Assembly (NCBI GenBank): GCA_024663395.1
Contig: JANFAH010000021.1
Coordinates: 682,001 to 746,000, forward strand
Length of the DNA stretch: 64,000 nucleotides
Reading direction: 5' to 3'
From: Pisolithus tinctorius
Lineage: Eukaryota > Basidiomycota > Agaricomycetes > Boletales > Pisolithaceae
Made by a program: the position numbers and the translations under genes
Shown: piece after piece, positions 53,230 to 64,000 of the stretch
Layout: every line of letters starts with the position of its first letter
Position numbering within the stretch: the first letter of the stretch is position 1
Notes under the pieces: model-generated
What the model saw: only the letters and a program-made list of their open reading frames with translations
What the model was told of the DNA's origin: nothing
Database searches by the model: none

Positions 53230-54819
53230 ATGCCTCTGCTATACTCTCAGTATCAACGACTGGAAGGCGAGCACAAGGATAAAATAACCTCGCTTGCATT
53301 CAGCACAAATGGCTCGTACTTGGCTGTTGCGAGTCTCGATGGAAAGCTGTCCGTGTGGTCGACTACTACAGGAAAAAAGCTGTATGCTGTGGAGAGCGGT
53401 CCCAGCAACATCGCTATGCTCTCCATAGTGTGGACGACACCTTCCGAGAATCAGTTACTTTGCGGACTAGCTAACGGCGTGGTCATTTCTGTTCATGCTG
53501 ACAATGAGGTGCATCAATGTTCATATCTACATTCCAGCAAGTTCTGACAACTATCCAATACCAAACCAACCACAGCAAGTTACAGTAACAGGCTTTAGGG
53601 CGCACAGTCACTTACCAATTGAATGTCTTGTTGTGCAAGGTGACTTGGTTGTAACCGGCGCACCGTCTGAGGTTTCTTTGTGGAATCATAGAGGTGCAAG
53701 TAAGTCCTCTCCTTTTGCGCTTGTGAAACTACAGTGCGAATATAACTCGCTAGCACATTGGGTTCACCTTGGCCACATTCATCCCCCTCCATCCATTTCA
53801 GCGAATCGTGAGGCGGATGTCATTGTTACATCCTTAGCTTGGGCCCGTACTAAGTATTCTGCGAAGACACTCCTGATTGCATATCTTCATCATGGAATTC
53901 TGTACGTTCACTGTTCACTCAGAGAGGTGCCTGTACTCACTGTTGCACGCAGCCTCTGGGACGCAACGAAGTCAAAGATGGCACATTTCCTCTATATCAA
54001 AACCCTTGTGTCCGTGCCGTCTGGTTTTTCCACTTTGGAGCACGTTTACTGACAATCGACACAAGTGGGTCCATGAGCATATCACGGAATGGAAATGTTA
54101 TTGTCGTCTCCAATCTCAACGATGGCTTTGACATTTATCATTTAGATGACAGCACCTTGGATGGTCCCATCATGCAGCCTTGCAATGGATTACGGGTCCC
54201 TGTGACTTTCATCCATAATGGTTATGCTTTTCTGGGCAGAAGTACTTCTGAGCAGGCACATATATGGGACACAAAGGACAGAACACTCCTGAATACTCTT
54301 CAGCATGACGGTATTTATTGTTCTTTACTACTGCAAGTGATGTGGGCTCAACAGATGCAAATCTGAAGCAGGAGATACTGTCCTCGCTATTGCAGTTGAG
54401 TTTTGCAGTCCATGTCAGGGGCCAGAAACTAACTCAACTACCTAGGCTCACTTCAACCACAAAGATGATCAGTTCCTCATAGGCACTGGAGTGTACTCTC
54501 TGGAGCGACAGAATCCACACGTTCAATTGTGGCGTGCGGTTGAAGTGCTTGATGTTGGTAAGAGTTCATTACATCATATCTGGAAGGGTGGTTCCTCATT
54601 GTCGTCTGGCAGGTGACCAGGACAATGTTGTTGGCCCACCGCCAGGGAATGAAGGCAAAAATGTGGGTTTAACTGGTTCTTATAGCCATGACTTCCAAAC
54701 AAGTATTCTAGGTGAAAAACTGGCTTGCGTTTTTGACCGCTGTGGCTGCCTTCGCTGCTGCATATACCTTGGGCTCCATCTTTGGCCTGCCCACACACAA
54801 GCATGTTCAACTTAGGTGA
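53230..54819 (+). CDS. WD40-repeat protein with C-terminal membrane anchor (gene B)
   Basis: Plus strand, multi-exon. Exon 1 (53230-about 53508) reads YQRLEGEHKDKITSLAFSTNGSYLAVASLDGKLSVW, a WD40 blade. The next exon starts after an intron ending near 53576 (VTVTGFRAHSHLPIECLVVQGDLVVTGAPSEVSLW). Further exons give VIVTSLAWARTKYSAKTLLIAYLHHGI, LLTIDTSGSMSISRNGNVIVVSNLNDGFDIY (about 54040-54130), YAFLGRSTSEQAHIWDTKD and FLIGTGVYSLERQNPHVQLWRA. A short last exon has WLAFLTAVAAFAAAYTLGSI, a single transmembrane helix, and stops at TGA 54817-54819. It is paralogous to gene A. One exon border near 53700-53790 is uncertain. Probably functional. Confidence 0.7.
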
Positions 54820-55585
54820 TTGTGGCAGTCTGTCTATCATACATTGGTGGCGGGCACCGCCGACTGTATTACGCAGTTACAGGAGTAAAGACTAAAATGA
54901 CAGGTACAGTAATACAAGCTGATATGGTACACTAGGTGGGACTGGCAAGTTCAAACGTCACAGCCGAAGCGGTGATGGAGGAGTGAGTTGAGACTAGATC
55001 CCATGTCTCCCACACTGGCAATGCTGTCAATAGCGATTTCCACCATACCAAACCAGGGACGGCCAGGCCGAAGGGCGCGCCCGCAGATAAAGGGATCCCT
55101 TGATCATGACTTGGTCAACATTGTCCCCATTGAAGAAGTCAACAGCCACCCTCGTCTGTGAGCTTGAGAGGGGGAGGGTTTGTTCAGCCATAACGTACAT
55201 GTGGCGAGCATGAAGCCAGTTGAAGTACTGACAAGAGATGTTCATGTGACCCATTCAGAATGCGGATAAGGTGGTCACGAGGCAGATCTGGACTCAAGAC
55301 GACATGATGGTCTCCGCAGATCGGGCCGACACGATCTTCCAGACACAGGTGGGTGAAGGTGTTAAAGGTAATGGTATATTACAAGAATGGGATTATGTAA
55401 AGAAACCACACAAGGCTTTGAGAAACATGAGATGGTAAACATGACAAGGAAAGATGGGAAGGTCCACACAGATCGCCAACAACTGAGGTAAGCTCCACCC
55501 AGCTGGGCGAATGCAGGAACAGTGCCAGAGATGAGCGAGTGCATGTAAACGAGCCCGGGAACGTTGGGGGGAACGGCTAGCAGTG
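54820..55585. other. Convergent intergenic region with weak ORF
   Basis: A minus frame at 55027-55254 (YFNWLHARHMYVMAEQTLPL, VAVDFFNGDNVDQVMIKGSLYL) looks protein-like and may be a further 3' exon of the gene at 55586-57297 or a relic. The family was not recognised. Confidence 0.4.
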
Positions 55586-57297
55586 TCACGCAAGATTGCG
55601 GGCCAGACCACATACGATCTGCTTGTCAAACACGTCATATTCTTTTGTCAATCTATACGAAATCACATGAGAGAAGTGTGGTAAGAAGACACTGAAAACG
55701 CACTTCGTGAGACTCTCGGGAATATCGAGTTCTACGACATCTTGAATATCGAGGTCACTGAGGGAGTGTGGATCTAAGGAGTCCAGAAACTCCCGAGCAT
55801 AGAAATTGTGGGCCAAGCCTTCAACTGGAGCTCGTTCACTGGGCTTCGCTGAGATAAGACGTAAGTGGGGCCAAGCACCAGCTGAAGCCCTCCACTGTCG
55901 CTGATACCTGGCTCGAAGGTGAAGTGCGTCAAGGGCACGCAACCACGCAGTCACCTGGTTTGCTCGCCACATCTTCTTCGTTATCATATAAGTGGTTTCA
56001 CCCCATCCGGCCTCATGATCTGACTCGTCGGAGCTCATACCAGCTACCCCCAATTCTTGTACTACATGAGAGGCAGTAGGGTAGGCTCTAGCATGAGTAT
56101 TTGCCGCCCTCAGACGTCTCATGTACAACTACGAGCACGTTAAGTATAGGAGCAATTAATTTGACTATTTGGTCATACCTGAGACTTCCGCTCCTGGCGC
56201 CTACGTGTACGTCGTTGCTGGTCCAGTATGCCCACGTCATCTACATTGTTTCCGGTTGCATGGCCAGCTACAATTCGTCCGATGCGGGCCTGCTCTGCGC
56301 ATGTAACTTGCTGTTGAGTCGCATATATCTGGCGAAGGTAGTTGAAGTGCACAACCCAAGCAGTGCATATTTGTTTCGAGGTGCGTCCACAGTCGGGGTA
56401 TGCGTTACGGAAGCTGTCAGTAAACACATGAGACGCAGATTTGTTCCATGCAGAGCTAGGTACATCATTCAAATCGACATGGAAGGCGTTTGGAGTACAT
56501 GCGGGGCCTTGTGCCGATTGGTATGCAGTAGCTTCTTCTTTTGTAGGAACATTGGTGAAGAGAGATTTGGCATTTTCTCTACCCATAAGCAACTGGGCAT
56601 GTTCACGGATGAGTCTCTTAGGAAAATATTAGATGTGCCAAAGGTAAAGCAGGGACGACCTCACCTGAAATTCCAAATCTGCTGATTTGCAATGAGAAGG
56701 GAGAGTCTTCTTTTTGCGTTGCTTGGATGGCGACTGACTTTCATCGACATCGGTGCTGGGGTATGCAGCCATCGGGAAGCATAGCTTCAATGCATCACTA
56801 ACAGCAGCTCTTGCCGCATTTGCAATGTCTGATTGAAGGTTCTCAGTGATAAGCAGCAGATCTCGACGGGTTATTGGAGCAGCTGAGTCATAGCTTTCCC
56901 TTTCCTGTGCTATAGACTCGTTCCGAGGGCTCTCTTGCATGGGCAGTGCCACAGGCACGTGCGCCCTAGAAGGACACCGCATCTGGAGTGGCCGGGGGAA
57001 AGGTGGGAGGGACTCAACCGTAAGTAGTGTCAGCCAAGTGCTAACCGACCTAAGATACAGGACCACTTACACGAACGGGAGGTGTATGCAGTGTCACAGC
57101 GGTGTCCCCAACATTCATGTCCTACCACATGTATCAGTACAATGGTCTCAAGGCATTGTAGAGTGGCACACCTCGTCTATGCATTGATCCAGTTCTTCGG
57201 CAGCCGACACGAACCCTTCCTCATTGGAGTTATCACTGTCCATCATGGGCATATCATCAAATGCTTGCAGCTTTCCGTGGTTCCTGTTGTGAGCCAT
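55586..57297 (-). CDS. Lineage-type hypothetical protein, about six exons
   Basis: Minus strand from the Met codon at 57297, with TATATAAA at 57335-57342 just upstream. Exons: a short acidic one (MMDSDNSNEEGFVSAAEEL), DMNVGDTAVTLHTPPVR, a third (about 56965-56670) with TRRDLLLITENLQSDIANAARAAVSDALKLCF and a basic PSKQRKKK patch, a fourth (about 56625-56180) with a basic end (QQRRTRRRQERKSQ), a fifth (about 56130-55705) with a conserved-looking block VVQELGVAGMSSDESDHE, TWLRALDALHLRARYQRQW and HLRLISAKPSERAPVEGL, and a short last exon ending at 55586. Introns are 48-90 bases with GT-AG ends. The fifth-exon block resembles uncharacterised agaricomycete proteins as I remember them, often near transposons. 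No catalytic motif is visible. It may be nuclear, given the basic patches. Confidence 0.6.
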
Positions 57298-57334
57298 GCA
57301 AGTGTGCTGACAGCTCGGGCACGCCTGGTGACCC

Positions 57335-57342
57335 TTTATATA
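57335..57342 (-). promoter_or_regulatory. TATA box for the gene at 55586-57297
   Basis: TATATAAA on the minus strand, about 40 bases before the proposed ATG. The divergent SUN-domain gene starts 150 bases to the right. Confidence 0.5.
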
Positions 57343-57489
57343 TCCCACTGGACTGCTCCCCCTGATTGCCTTTGTGAATGAAGCCTTTCAACAGGGTGAG
57401 CACCGGTTGCCTTTTCTCTTTTCTCTTATTCATCTCGTTCTATCATCCTCTCCACTATCGTACCTTTCTCCAGTCCACTTCTACTGCCC

Positions 57490-58626
57490 ATGGTGTTCTT
57501 CAAATGCCCTAGTTTTGACGAGAGGGCATGCCACTCATCTCGGTTCCTGAAGAAAGCAGCGCCTCTATCGACTGGCCAGGTCACGGTTAGTGAACATTGA
57601 ATTTAAGATGTCGTATCTTACCATTTAGCACAACCATATGGCTCATTCAGATGTCTAGTAAGAGTAAGTTTGGATGTTAAGTCCCATGTTAAACGACACC
57701 TGATTCCGTATTCAGCATATCATGCTCGTGGCAATGCGCGTAATATTCCCGGTCCTCCTTCTACCATGCCTCCAAAATGGATGATGCTCTCCATCTGTGC
57801 TCTGGCACTTGGCCTCCTGTTGTACCTTTGCCCTCATATATCATTCACTGGTGCAGCACTGGGTCCATTCAAACTCCCTTACAATGAGCACGCTGTCTGG
57901 TTGGCAAAATTGGAAGAGATTTCGTCATCGTTGCAGCCAATTCCATCTCCAACATCTTCCGAAATCCAACCCACTACTTCTCTGACCGTACTTGAAGACT
58001 TCGCGTCACGCTCAAATGGTGCCGCCATTATTGGCGACCTCACGTCTCCCGTGTCCACTTCCCTGCTGTCTGGGGTGCTTAAGCGCAAGCACTCAGCATG
58101 GTCTGCCCTTGACGACGGGAATGCTTGCTGGATTTTTCATGGCCAATCTGGCCAACTCGCAATAGCCTTCGCTGAAATCATAAACATCAGTCACGTTACA
58201 GTAGCCCATACTCCCTGTAAGTTACTTTCCTGATGTAGGTTGTTGGTGACTCAACGTGTCCTAGTGGAACTGACTGATTCTGTTGAAATGGCTCCCCGGA
58301 AAATGATTTTGTGGGGAATGGTCGAAGGGAAGGAAAATTTAGAGAAGTACAATGCTTTGCGTCAGAATGCCACTGGGATTCTCCTGGAACTCTTTCAATC
58401 TGCGCCGGCGATTACACACAACATCACATTCATTCCTTTAACATCCTTTGACTATAACGTTCATACAACTCAACACATCCAGTCATTCGCCATTCTTCCC
58501 GCAGTTGCAAATGCAGGTATGGATTTCGGTGTTGTGGTATTCGAGATATTGGAAAATTGGGGAGGTTTGTCTACTTGCTTCCATCATGTGGGGGTACATG
58601 GTCGCCGCGCTAGACGTGTCAGCTGA
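57490..58626 (+). CDS. SUN-domain protein, small
   Basis: Plus strand. A short first exon from the ATG at 57490 (MVFFKCPSFDERACH) is joined over an intron region (57585-about 57717) to an exon with one transmembrane helix (MMLSICALALGLLLYLC, about 57780). A linker follows, then the SUN domain (FASRSNGAAIIGDLTSP, NACWIFHGQSGQLAIAFAE, ISHVTVAHTP). After an intron at about 58218-58264 it continues MAPRKMILWGMVEG, NITFIPLTSFDYN, AGMDFGVVVFEILENWGG to a TGA ending at 58626. SUN proteins sit in the inner nuclear membrane or ER and bind KASH or glycosylated partners. This copy has almost no coiled coil between membrane helix and SUN domain, as in the shortened agaricomycete paralogues. The first-exon join is approximate. 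Confidence 0.75.
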
Positions 58627-59726
58627 GCATCTGAATCGCTGATTTCCCTTATCCCTTGCCAACATCCTGTAACATAAAAACCAATAGGCTTATACTTAGG
58701 TGATGGACACAGTATCTTCATATCCACACACCCCTGTACGTTTCCGGGATAGCGACTGCGAGTGGTGTGTGATGCTGTCTTCCTTTGTGTGCATTTTCCT
58801 TCGTGTTGCGCTTTCTTATCTGCTTCCGCTTCATCTGCATTCGGCTTGACCACCGCATCAATGCATACAGTCATCGTCGTGGTCTCACGCGTGCTCGTTA
58901 TGGGTCTCACGGTCTTATCGTCGTGCGTGGTCGTAGCACCGCTACAATCATATATTATGTAATATTCCTGGACGCAGTCTAAGTCCAGGTTTGGGGAAGC
59001 TCAGAGGTAATGACGGACCGGAACTCCGGTCATGTGACAGAAACCCAGAGGGGCGGGTAGAAAAAAGAGAGGTGGACAATGTTGTTTTCGTATAAATATA
59101 AAGATCGGAAGGCTTGGCAGAAGTACGTAGCACTAGTGCTAGCCTATGCGAGGACTCGAACATACCGCGATACCGCTGGCTAGATTTTCATCCATGCTCG
59201 CCGCTACTCAGCGCATGGGTCACAAGACGCCCGAAATGAAGAGTTCTGTTTCAGACAATTGGATTCTATTTCAAGCTACAAGCCTGTTTCTCATCATAGT
59301 TGCGAGAGCTGACGGCCGCGCGACCGTTCATTATGGAACCAAAGCTCCTCCAGTACTATGCTGAGATAAGCTCGAGGTGACTTGTGATGCTCCGGATCGC
59401 GGGCAGCGTCACGACATTGCTAACTCCATCCAGGAGTTAACTCTTGCAGGTGCTGTCATTGCTTTTCCCTGCCTGGACAAAAACCTCTCAGCGAAGTTGG
59501 AAGCAGCCTTTATCCTTCACAAGATGTAGATCTGTAAGTGTCTAGGTGACTAAAATTCAGGGTAACAAGGTCGGTGTTTACTTGTGACGGTTCTCAAACT
59601 GGCCGGGATCTATTGCAGCCCAGATTCAAGTGTTCTCTTACCTGAGCTGCTTTAGTTTTGGTATAGGTAGGCTACGGGACGTGACCTATATAATGACAGG
59701 TCCCACATTTCGTCCAGTTAGCTGGT
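58627..59726. other. Unassigned; promoter-like TATA box
   Basis: TATAAATA at 59091-59098 precedes a short plus frame (59146-59364, with a hydrophobic stretch LFQATSLFLIIVARA) that could be the first exon of a gene. No domain was recognised. Confidence 0.35.
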
Positions 59727-60867
59727 GGTCCAGTATGAACATTGCAGCGTGCCCCCCAAACTTCCCCCACCTTGGGTGTCCATTAGCTCACGATCAGTGT
59801 TGCCTGCCCCTTCGCGAATTCCCTCACTGCCCTCGCCTCCCAGACAAGATACCATCCACGGGCAGGTGTGTTTCGCACAAGGGAAATTGACCGGTGACCG
59901 TAGCCAGAAACCACTTTGGAATTGTGTCAACCGCTATGTCCACGTATACAGACGTGATACCTTGCAGACTGGTTTGACTTTGTTCCTCGTTCCTGCAACC
60001 GGGTTCCCAAAGGAAATGAGTTTAACTAGTCACTTTCCTCGTATGTGATTTTAGATATGGAGACTATGTTACGTCTTCTAGATTTGACATCTGGCCTTCT
60101 TGTGGATGAGGTATGGTCTTGGGAAGCCGTCAATCATGGCGACTCGGCTCTTGTGAATGTGGAGAGTTTGAGCGGAATTTGTAGGATGTGCTCACTGTGA
60201 CGTCCATTGGATCTAACATTCCCTCAGTCGACTGGCACGACAATGCCCGTGACATTGCAAACTTTCTTTTAAACTACCTCCCTGAAGAGGCCACCCCTGC
60301 GTCGCTGCTTACTTGCCTTGCGCGTGTTCCAGAAGCCACGAGTGACGCACGCAAAGAACTTGGCTATCACTGTCGGAGGCTCGTAGTAGTTGGTCACTCA
60401 TTTGGTGGTACTTCCCCATAGGTATTTGTGCTGCTAAGTTTGATCATTGCTCATTTCTTCTTGTGCAGAACCTTGGCAGCTTTGAATTTCCTGAAGTTTT
60501 TTTCGTCCCTCATACTAGTGGACCTCATCATTTTAGCTGAAAAGACTAGGACTGTTGAGGAAGCTGTCAGGTTCGCTGTTAACGCTTTCACCAGGCGAAT
60601 GTTTTGGTCATCTCAGTGAGTGCTGGTTTTGATATAGTTGCTTTTACTAATTGACACCAGTGAAGACGCCCTACATCAGTTCAAACAATCACCATTCTTC
60701 GCATCCTGGCACCCGGAAGTCCTGAAGACATACGTTGATCATGGGTTGACCGTAGACTCCAACTCGTGCGATCGGAGGTGTGCGAATGCTGCCTCATTGG
60801 GCCTCCTGGGTGGGCACAGCCGCTGCACAGCATGTAGGTTTCTCGACGTAAGTCCGGTTATCTGGTG
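59727..60867 (+). pseudogene. Alpha/beta hydrolase, probably decayed
   Basis: Plus-strand pieces in the right order for a fungal alpha/beta hydrolase: CVNRYVHVYRRDTLQTGLTLFLVPATGFPKE (about 59930-60020), ETMLRLLDLTSGLLVDEVWSWEAVNHGDSALVN (60063-60170), VDWHDNARDIANFLLNYLPEE, the nucleophile elbow LVVVGHSFGG (about 60390-60410), LAALNFLKFFSSLILVDLII (60475-60535), and EDALHQFKQSPFFASWHPEVLKTYVDHGL (60662-60750). The catalytic Asp/His region after that is not recognisable. The joins at about 60020-60055 and after GHSFGG do not keep frame with canonical splice sites, so I favour a pseudogene. A splice variant or a miscalled base is possible. Confidence 0.55.
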
Positions 60868-61645
60868 ATCGATGTGACCGATCCCTGATCATCGATCACT
60901 TCTCATGGCCAGCAGATAATCGATAGACTCTGTTGGGTTATACTATGGACTTCGACCATGCCAACCTAACCTTGACAGAGGGTACACACACTACTGTATG
61001 GCTGGAGGAAGATAGCAATTCCACGTGTATGCAGCACATGTTCGTGTCCCACACTGGCACCTGTCAGGCAATGTTATACAGTACTCGCCGGACTCCGACG
61101 AAGGTCTATTCAGAATTCGCCGAATGCATACCATGGCAACTCACCTTTCATCTCAACTTCACTCACTGCGGAAATGGCCTCAGGTGAACAATGGCTATTT
61201 CGTCACAGTTCACCTGTTCAAAGAGACGTGGTTACTCGTGTTGTAATCTCAGATCCCCATGGTTACAGTCAGGCTGGGCCTGCAGCGGATCCTGCAGTGC
61301 CGTTGATCTTGCGGCGCTTTGTGCCAGCACCAAACCAGTCGGTTCTTTCCATTCTCGTTTTGTCCTTGCTGATCGATTGATTTTTCATTCAATTGCATTC
61401 CAGGGGAGCGGAAGCTCAGACACCACCGGATCTGACTCAGGGTACTGCTAGGTTTGTTTTTCTTCTTTTCGCGTTTCTACATTGATTCCTATGCTCTTTT
61501 CTGTATAGCAACAGCACCAGTGATTCTGGTAATCACGATCTGTCGGAAGGGTCAAGCAGCGCAAGTAGCACTCAAGTTCAGTCAGCGGGGTTGGCAGTGA
61601 GCATTCAAGATGACGAGTTAATCACCATCTGAAACCATCGCCTAG
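60868..61645. other. Unresolved exons or decayed gene
   Basis: Several plus frames of 60-85 codons overlap (for example 60933-61187 and 61191-61451) with a Ser/Asp-rich stretch (SGSSDTTGSDSGY, then EGSSSASSTQVQS at 61530-61580). The mixture suggests exons of one gene whose structure I cannot fix. Confidence 0.3.
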
Positions 61646-61990
61646 ATTCCTCGAAGAAATCACAAGTACCGTGACTCACCCGCTGCCTACTACTGGTTTA
61701 AGTCACAGGGAGAAGCTCCAATTAATCACCCTTCGATTGTGGAGGATGCTGAGGAAGGAGATATTTTCTTCTACTGGATCACAGGTGCTGAGAAGTGGCA
61801 GATGTGGATATGGAAATGTGTCGAAGGTAGTTACAGCTGGCATCCAGTCCAGGAAGGGGAACAGATTAAGGGACCCGATGGCTCTCCCAGGTATTTAGTA
61901 GTGAACAACAGTAACCAACCATCCATAGTGCAGGCAGGGACATGGGAGAAGCACTATAGGTGCAAGGTAGTATCTTGGTTGTCCACTTAG
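61646..61990 (+). CDS. Hypothetical protein, 3' exon
   Basis: An open frame from about 61646 to the TAG at 61988-61990 reads SPAAYYWFKSQGEAP, VEDAEEGDIFFYWITGAEKW, MWIWKCVEGSYSWHPVQEGE and RYLVVNNSNQPSIVQAGTW. It is Trp-rich and probably all-beta. It may be the last exon of a gene that includes the Ser-rich stretch upstream. I know of no named domain. Confidence 0.45.
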   Translation: MPRRNHKYRDSPAAYYWFKSQGEAPINHPSIVEDAEEGDIFFYWITGAEKWQMWIWKCVEGSYSWHPVQEGEQIKGPDGSPRYLVVNNSNQPSIVQAGTWEKHYRCKVVSWLST

Positions 61991-62561
61991 TTGATGATTC
62001 TCTACTGATACGGATCTGGAATACTGCTGCGTGTATTGAGCACGAGAAATTCGCAGTGGCGGTGAAGTAGGATTTAGTGGAACAGGGAAATCCCGGGCGT
62101 AGTTCAAAAAAACTCAGACGTCCCTGGAACCAATTCCGCAGATTTTTGCTCGAACTCTGCACGGAAGTTGCCCATTCCCCTAGGTCCCCAGAACGTCTGG
62201 GTATGAGACCACTAGAATGGCCGTTGTTAAGGTGCATGAGACTGGAAGATAACTCCGCAACCGGGAATCACTACAAATTAGATGTATGGTTATTCCGAGA
62301 AATTTGCTGCTGGCTGCCGGCCGCTGACTAAGCGGAGGGCGCACGTGAGTGCGAAGGAGGTTGGGCGTGCACACGCCTTCTCACCCATTCGTCGGTACTC
62401 TTCTCGATGCCGTTACTAGCCACTGCACGTAACCCATGTAATTGTGTACGAAAAGTAGTTGAATGGTATGTTATACATCGGAGGGAGTCGGGGACTGGCG
62501 CTTGCGCCGCTACGGATTGGAATATTGTGGGAAACTGCTTAGCCACCACTCGCAATATTTG
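61991..62561. other. Intergenic, no gene seen
   Basis: Convergent 3' regions of the flanking genes. No convincing frame. Confidence 0.4.
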
Positions 62562-64000
62562 CTACCCATCATCCTCACCAACGTCCTCAAACACCATCTC
62601 CAGCGATGGTAACAACGACTGCAGAGAGGCATTCGTTCTTCCGTGTAACCATGCACCGATCCGCTCGCAAAGATTTTCCAGGCCACGGTTGTCCACCCCA
62701 GACGTCAAATAAGTGTCAGTTGGTGCCCCAACTGCAGATCGTAGCACACAGATCGTGTTGACGAGGCTATGTAATCCAGAGAAAGGTGCAATGAAGATGT
62801 TTTCCAGTGAAGGAAGGTAGATTTCAATGTCTTGCCCTTGTCGCTGTGCTTGAGCCGCATCTTGTGCGTTGTCATACAGGCACTGCAAAACCGAGCGAGG
62901 TGGAAATTTCCCAAGGCCCAAGAAGAAGACTCCATTCAACCGTCTGAACAGATATGACCACATCGTTGATGTTACCATGACGTGGACCTCAGGAGTGAGT
63001 GAAATTTCAAGTTGCTCGATATCGTGCAGTGATGGCATATCCGCTAGAGTTATATAGATGGGGGACAGGAAGTCATGATGGGTGGACAAGCAGTCGATTT
63101 GCACGTGACAGAAGTCGTCCCTAGTGACGCTTGTGAGCATGATCCACAACCTCCCATGCTGGTACAGGGTTGTGAGGACGTCGTATGGTCCAGAGGGTGC
63201 CACATTTTTTATTCCTGTCATGAATTCAGGGAATTCTGCGGGATAGCTTTCAAGGATGTTTCCGACATCAAGCTCAACAAGAGCAGGTGTCTGGACTGCG
63301 TTCAAAAATCTGGAACATGAGGTCATGCTCCCAGACTCGAACTGCAAGGTACGAAGCTCTGCCAGCGTAATTTTATCGCTGTTTACTTCCTCTGCTCCTG
63401 GCATGAAGGCGTTACAGAGCCTCAGTTCCCTCAAAGACGAGAGCAATGCGAGTATAGCCAAGAATTTGGACAGCGGCAGTGAACAGGGGATGTCGCTGTC
63501 TCCGGTGTTCAGAATATGGATTACTGACAGATTACGGGAGAGGTCCAGTGTCGATTCCAAGACATCCCAGCGCAGAAAACAATTGTCAAGCACCAGACGC
63601 TGGAGGAGTGGCCCTGCAATCATCAGTGGCTGTAGAGGTAATTCACTGCCATCCAATGTGTCATCCAGATCGCTGCTACAGAGCGACAGGGACTGGAGCA
63701 AGGGTACACCCTGATAACCTGGGGTGACATGGCGAAAGAATTCGTAACTATAGGGATATGGTGCCTCGAGATGGAATTCCTTGATTCGCCAGAAGTGATT
63801 GGCAATGGTTGGTAGATTCGTGAGTATCAATTCCCCCGTATCATGCATGACATCTTCGCTCCTGATGTGAACCCTGAGAGGGAGGGTTGACGTGCGTCCC
63901 AGTATTGCCTGGAGCCATCTATGTCCGACTGTGAAGTTCAACGCTTCACGCCAGACCAAGGGTGCCTGCAAAAGAATGGCTCGCCAGTGCTGACAAACAT
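62562..64000 (-). CDS. F-box/LRR-like protein, 5' end outside window
   Basis: Minus-strand frame open from the right edge to the stop at 62562, at least 475 codons without an intron. At the edge it reads VCQHWRAILLQAPLVWREALNF, the C-terminal half of an F-box (VCRxWR...SPxLW). Irregular leucine-rich repeats follow (LLQSLSLCSSDL, LLQRLVLDNCFL, LSSLRELRLCNAF, LAELRTLQFESG, ALVELDVGNIL, DIEQLEISLTPEV, LNGVFFLGLGKF). The protein would be a substrate receptor of an SCF ubiquitin ligase. Its Met start lies beyond position 64000. It appears intact. Confidence 0.75.
   Translation of the reverse strand, partial: VCQHWRAILLQAPLVWREALNFTVGHRWLQAILGRTSTLPLRVHIRSEDVMHDTGELILTNLPTIANHFWRIKEFHLEAPYPYSYEFFRHVTPGYQGVPLLQSLSLCSSDLDDTLDGSELPLQPLMIAGPLLQRLVLDNCFLRWDVLESTLDLSRNLSVIHILNTGDSDIPCSLPLSKFLAILALLSSLRELRLCNAFMPGAEEVNSDKITLAELRTLQFESGSMTSCSRFLNAVQTPALVELDVGNILESYPAEFPEFMTGIKNVAPSGPYDVLTTLYQHGRLWIMLTSVTRDDFCHVQIDCLSTHHDFLSPIYITLADMPSLHDIEQLEISLTPEVHVMVTSTMWSYLFRRLNGVFFLGLGKFPPRSVLQCLYDNAQDAAQAQRQGQDIEIYLPSLENIFIAPFSGLHSLVNTICVLRSAVGAPTDTYLTSGVDNRGLENLCERIGAWLHGRTNASLQSLLPSLEMVFEDVGEDDG

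Noticed and set aside
59140..59180. tRNA-like B box on the minus strand (GTTCGAGTCC)
   Set aside because: The flanking bases do not form a T-stem, no acceptor stem pairs with it, and the A-box-like word is too close.

Overview
The window looks like nuclear DNA of a basidiomycete, most likely an Agaricomycete. The host genes are cut by many short GT-AG introns of about 45-70 bases. They belong to families that are expanded in mushroom-type fungi: WD40 proteins with a C-terminal membrane anchor, F-box/LRR-like proteins, a SUN-domain protein and an alpha/beta hydrolase. The mobile elements (Ty3/Gypsy, Ty1/Copia, Tc1/mariner, CACTA/Tnp2) are typical of the same group. No rRNA, convincing tRNA, CRISPR array or bacterial-style operon was seen.

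Positions 1-34700 are essentially a transposon graveyard. An LTR element with 471-bp LTRs and a 4-bp target duplication fills 382-9196 on the minus strand. It carries gag and a long, stop-riddled frame of in-frame ~70-residue repeats instead of a recognisable reverse transcriptase, and a broken Tc1 element is nested in it. A CpG-depleted Copia remnant (about 9990-12500, minus), an old 1.85-kb LTR (13333-15183), a 333-bp-arm palindrome (16117-16958) and another LTR fragment follow. Then comes a much younger Gypsy element (18134-26754) with 1.86-kb LTRs. Its single 1558-codon frame runs gag - zinc knuckle - protease - integrase, with reverse transcriptase and RNase H missing. Its LTR carries a separate reading frame in U3. 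A second Gypsy integrase fragment (26755-27425, minus) abuts its right end. 27400-34700 is mostly unassigned sequence with short tandem and dispersed repeats.

Positions 35000-47500 hold a multi-exon CACTA/Tnp2 transposase gene (35182-39570, minus), a 1.7-kb element with inverted ends, a 680-bp repeat present twice (34030-34713 and 46445-47128), and an LRR-like gene whose last exon is split by a solo LTR with a perfect 5-bp target duplication.

Positions 48700-64000 are gene-rich. They contain two WD40/transmembrane paralogues (one minus, one plus) around a coiled-coil membrane protein gene, a lineage-type hypothetical gene, a divergently transcribed SUN-domain gene, a probably decayed alpha/beta hydrolase, a small hypothetical exon, and the 3' part of an F-box/LRR gene running off the right edge.

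The strongest leads are the U3-encoded ORF of the long-LTR Gypsy element, a short near-palindrome shared by that LTR and its own coding region, the repeat polyprotein of the first element, and clear footprints of CpG decay that date the layers of insertion.
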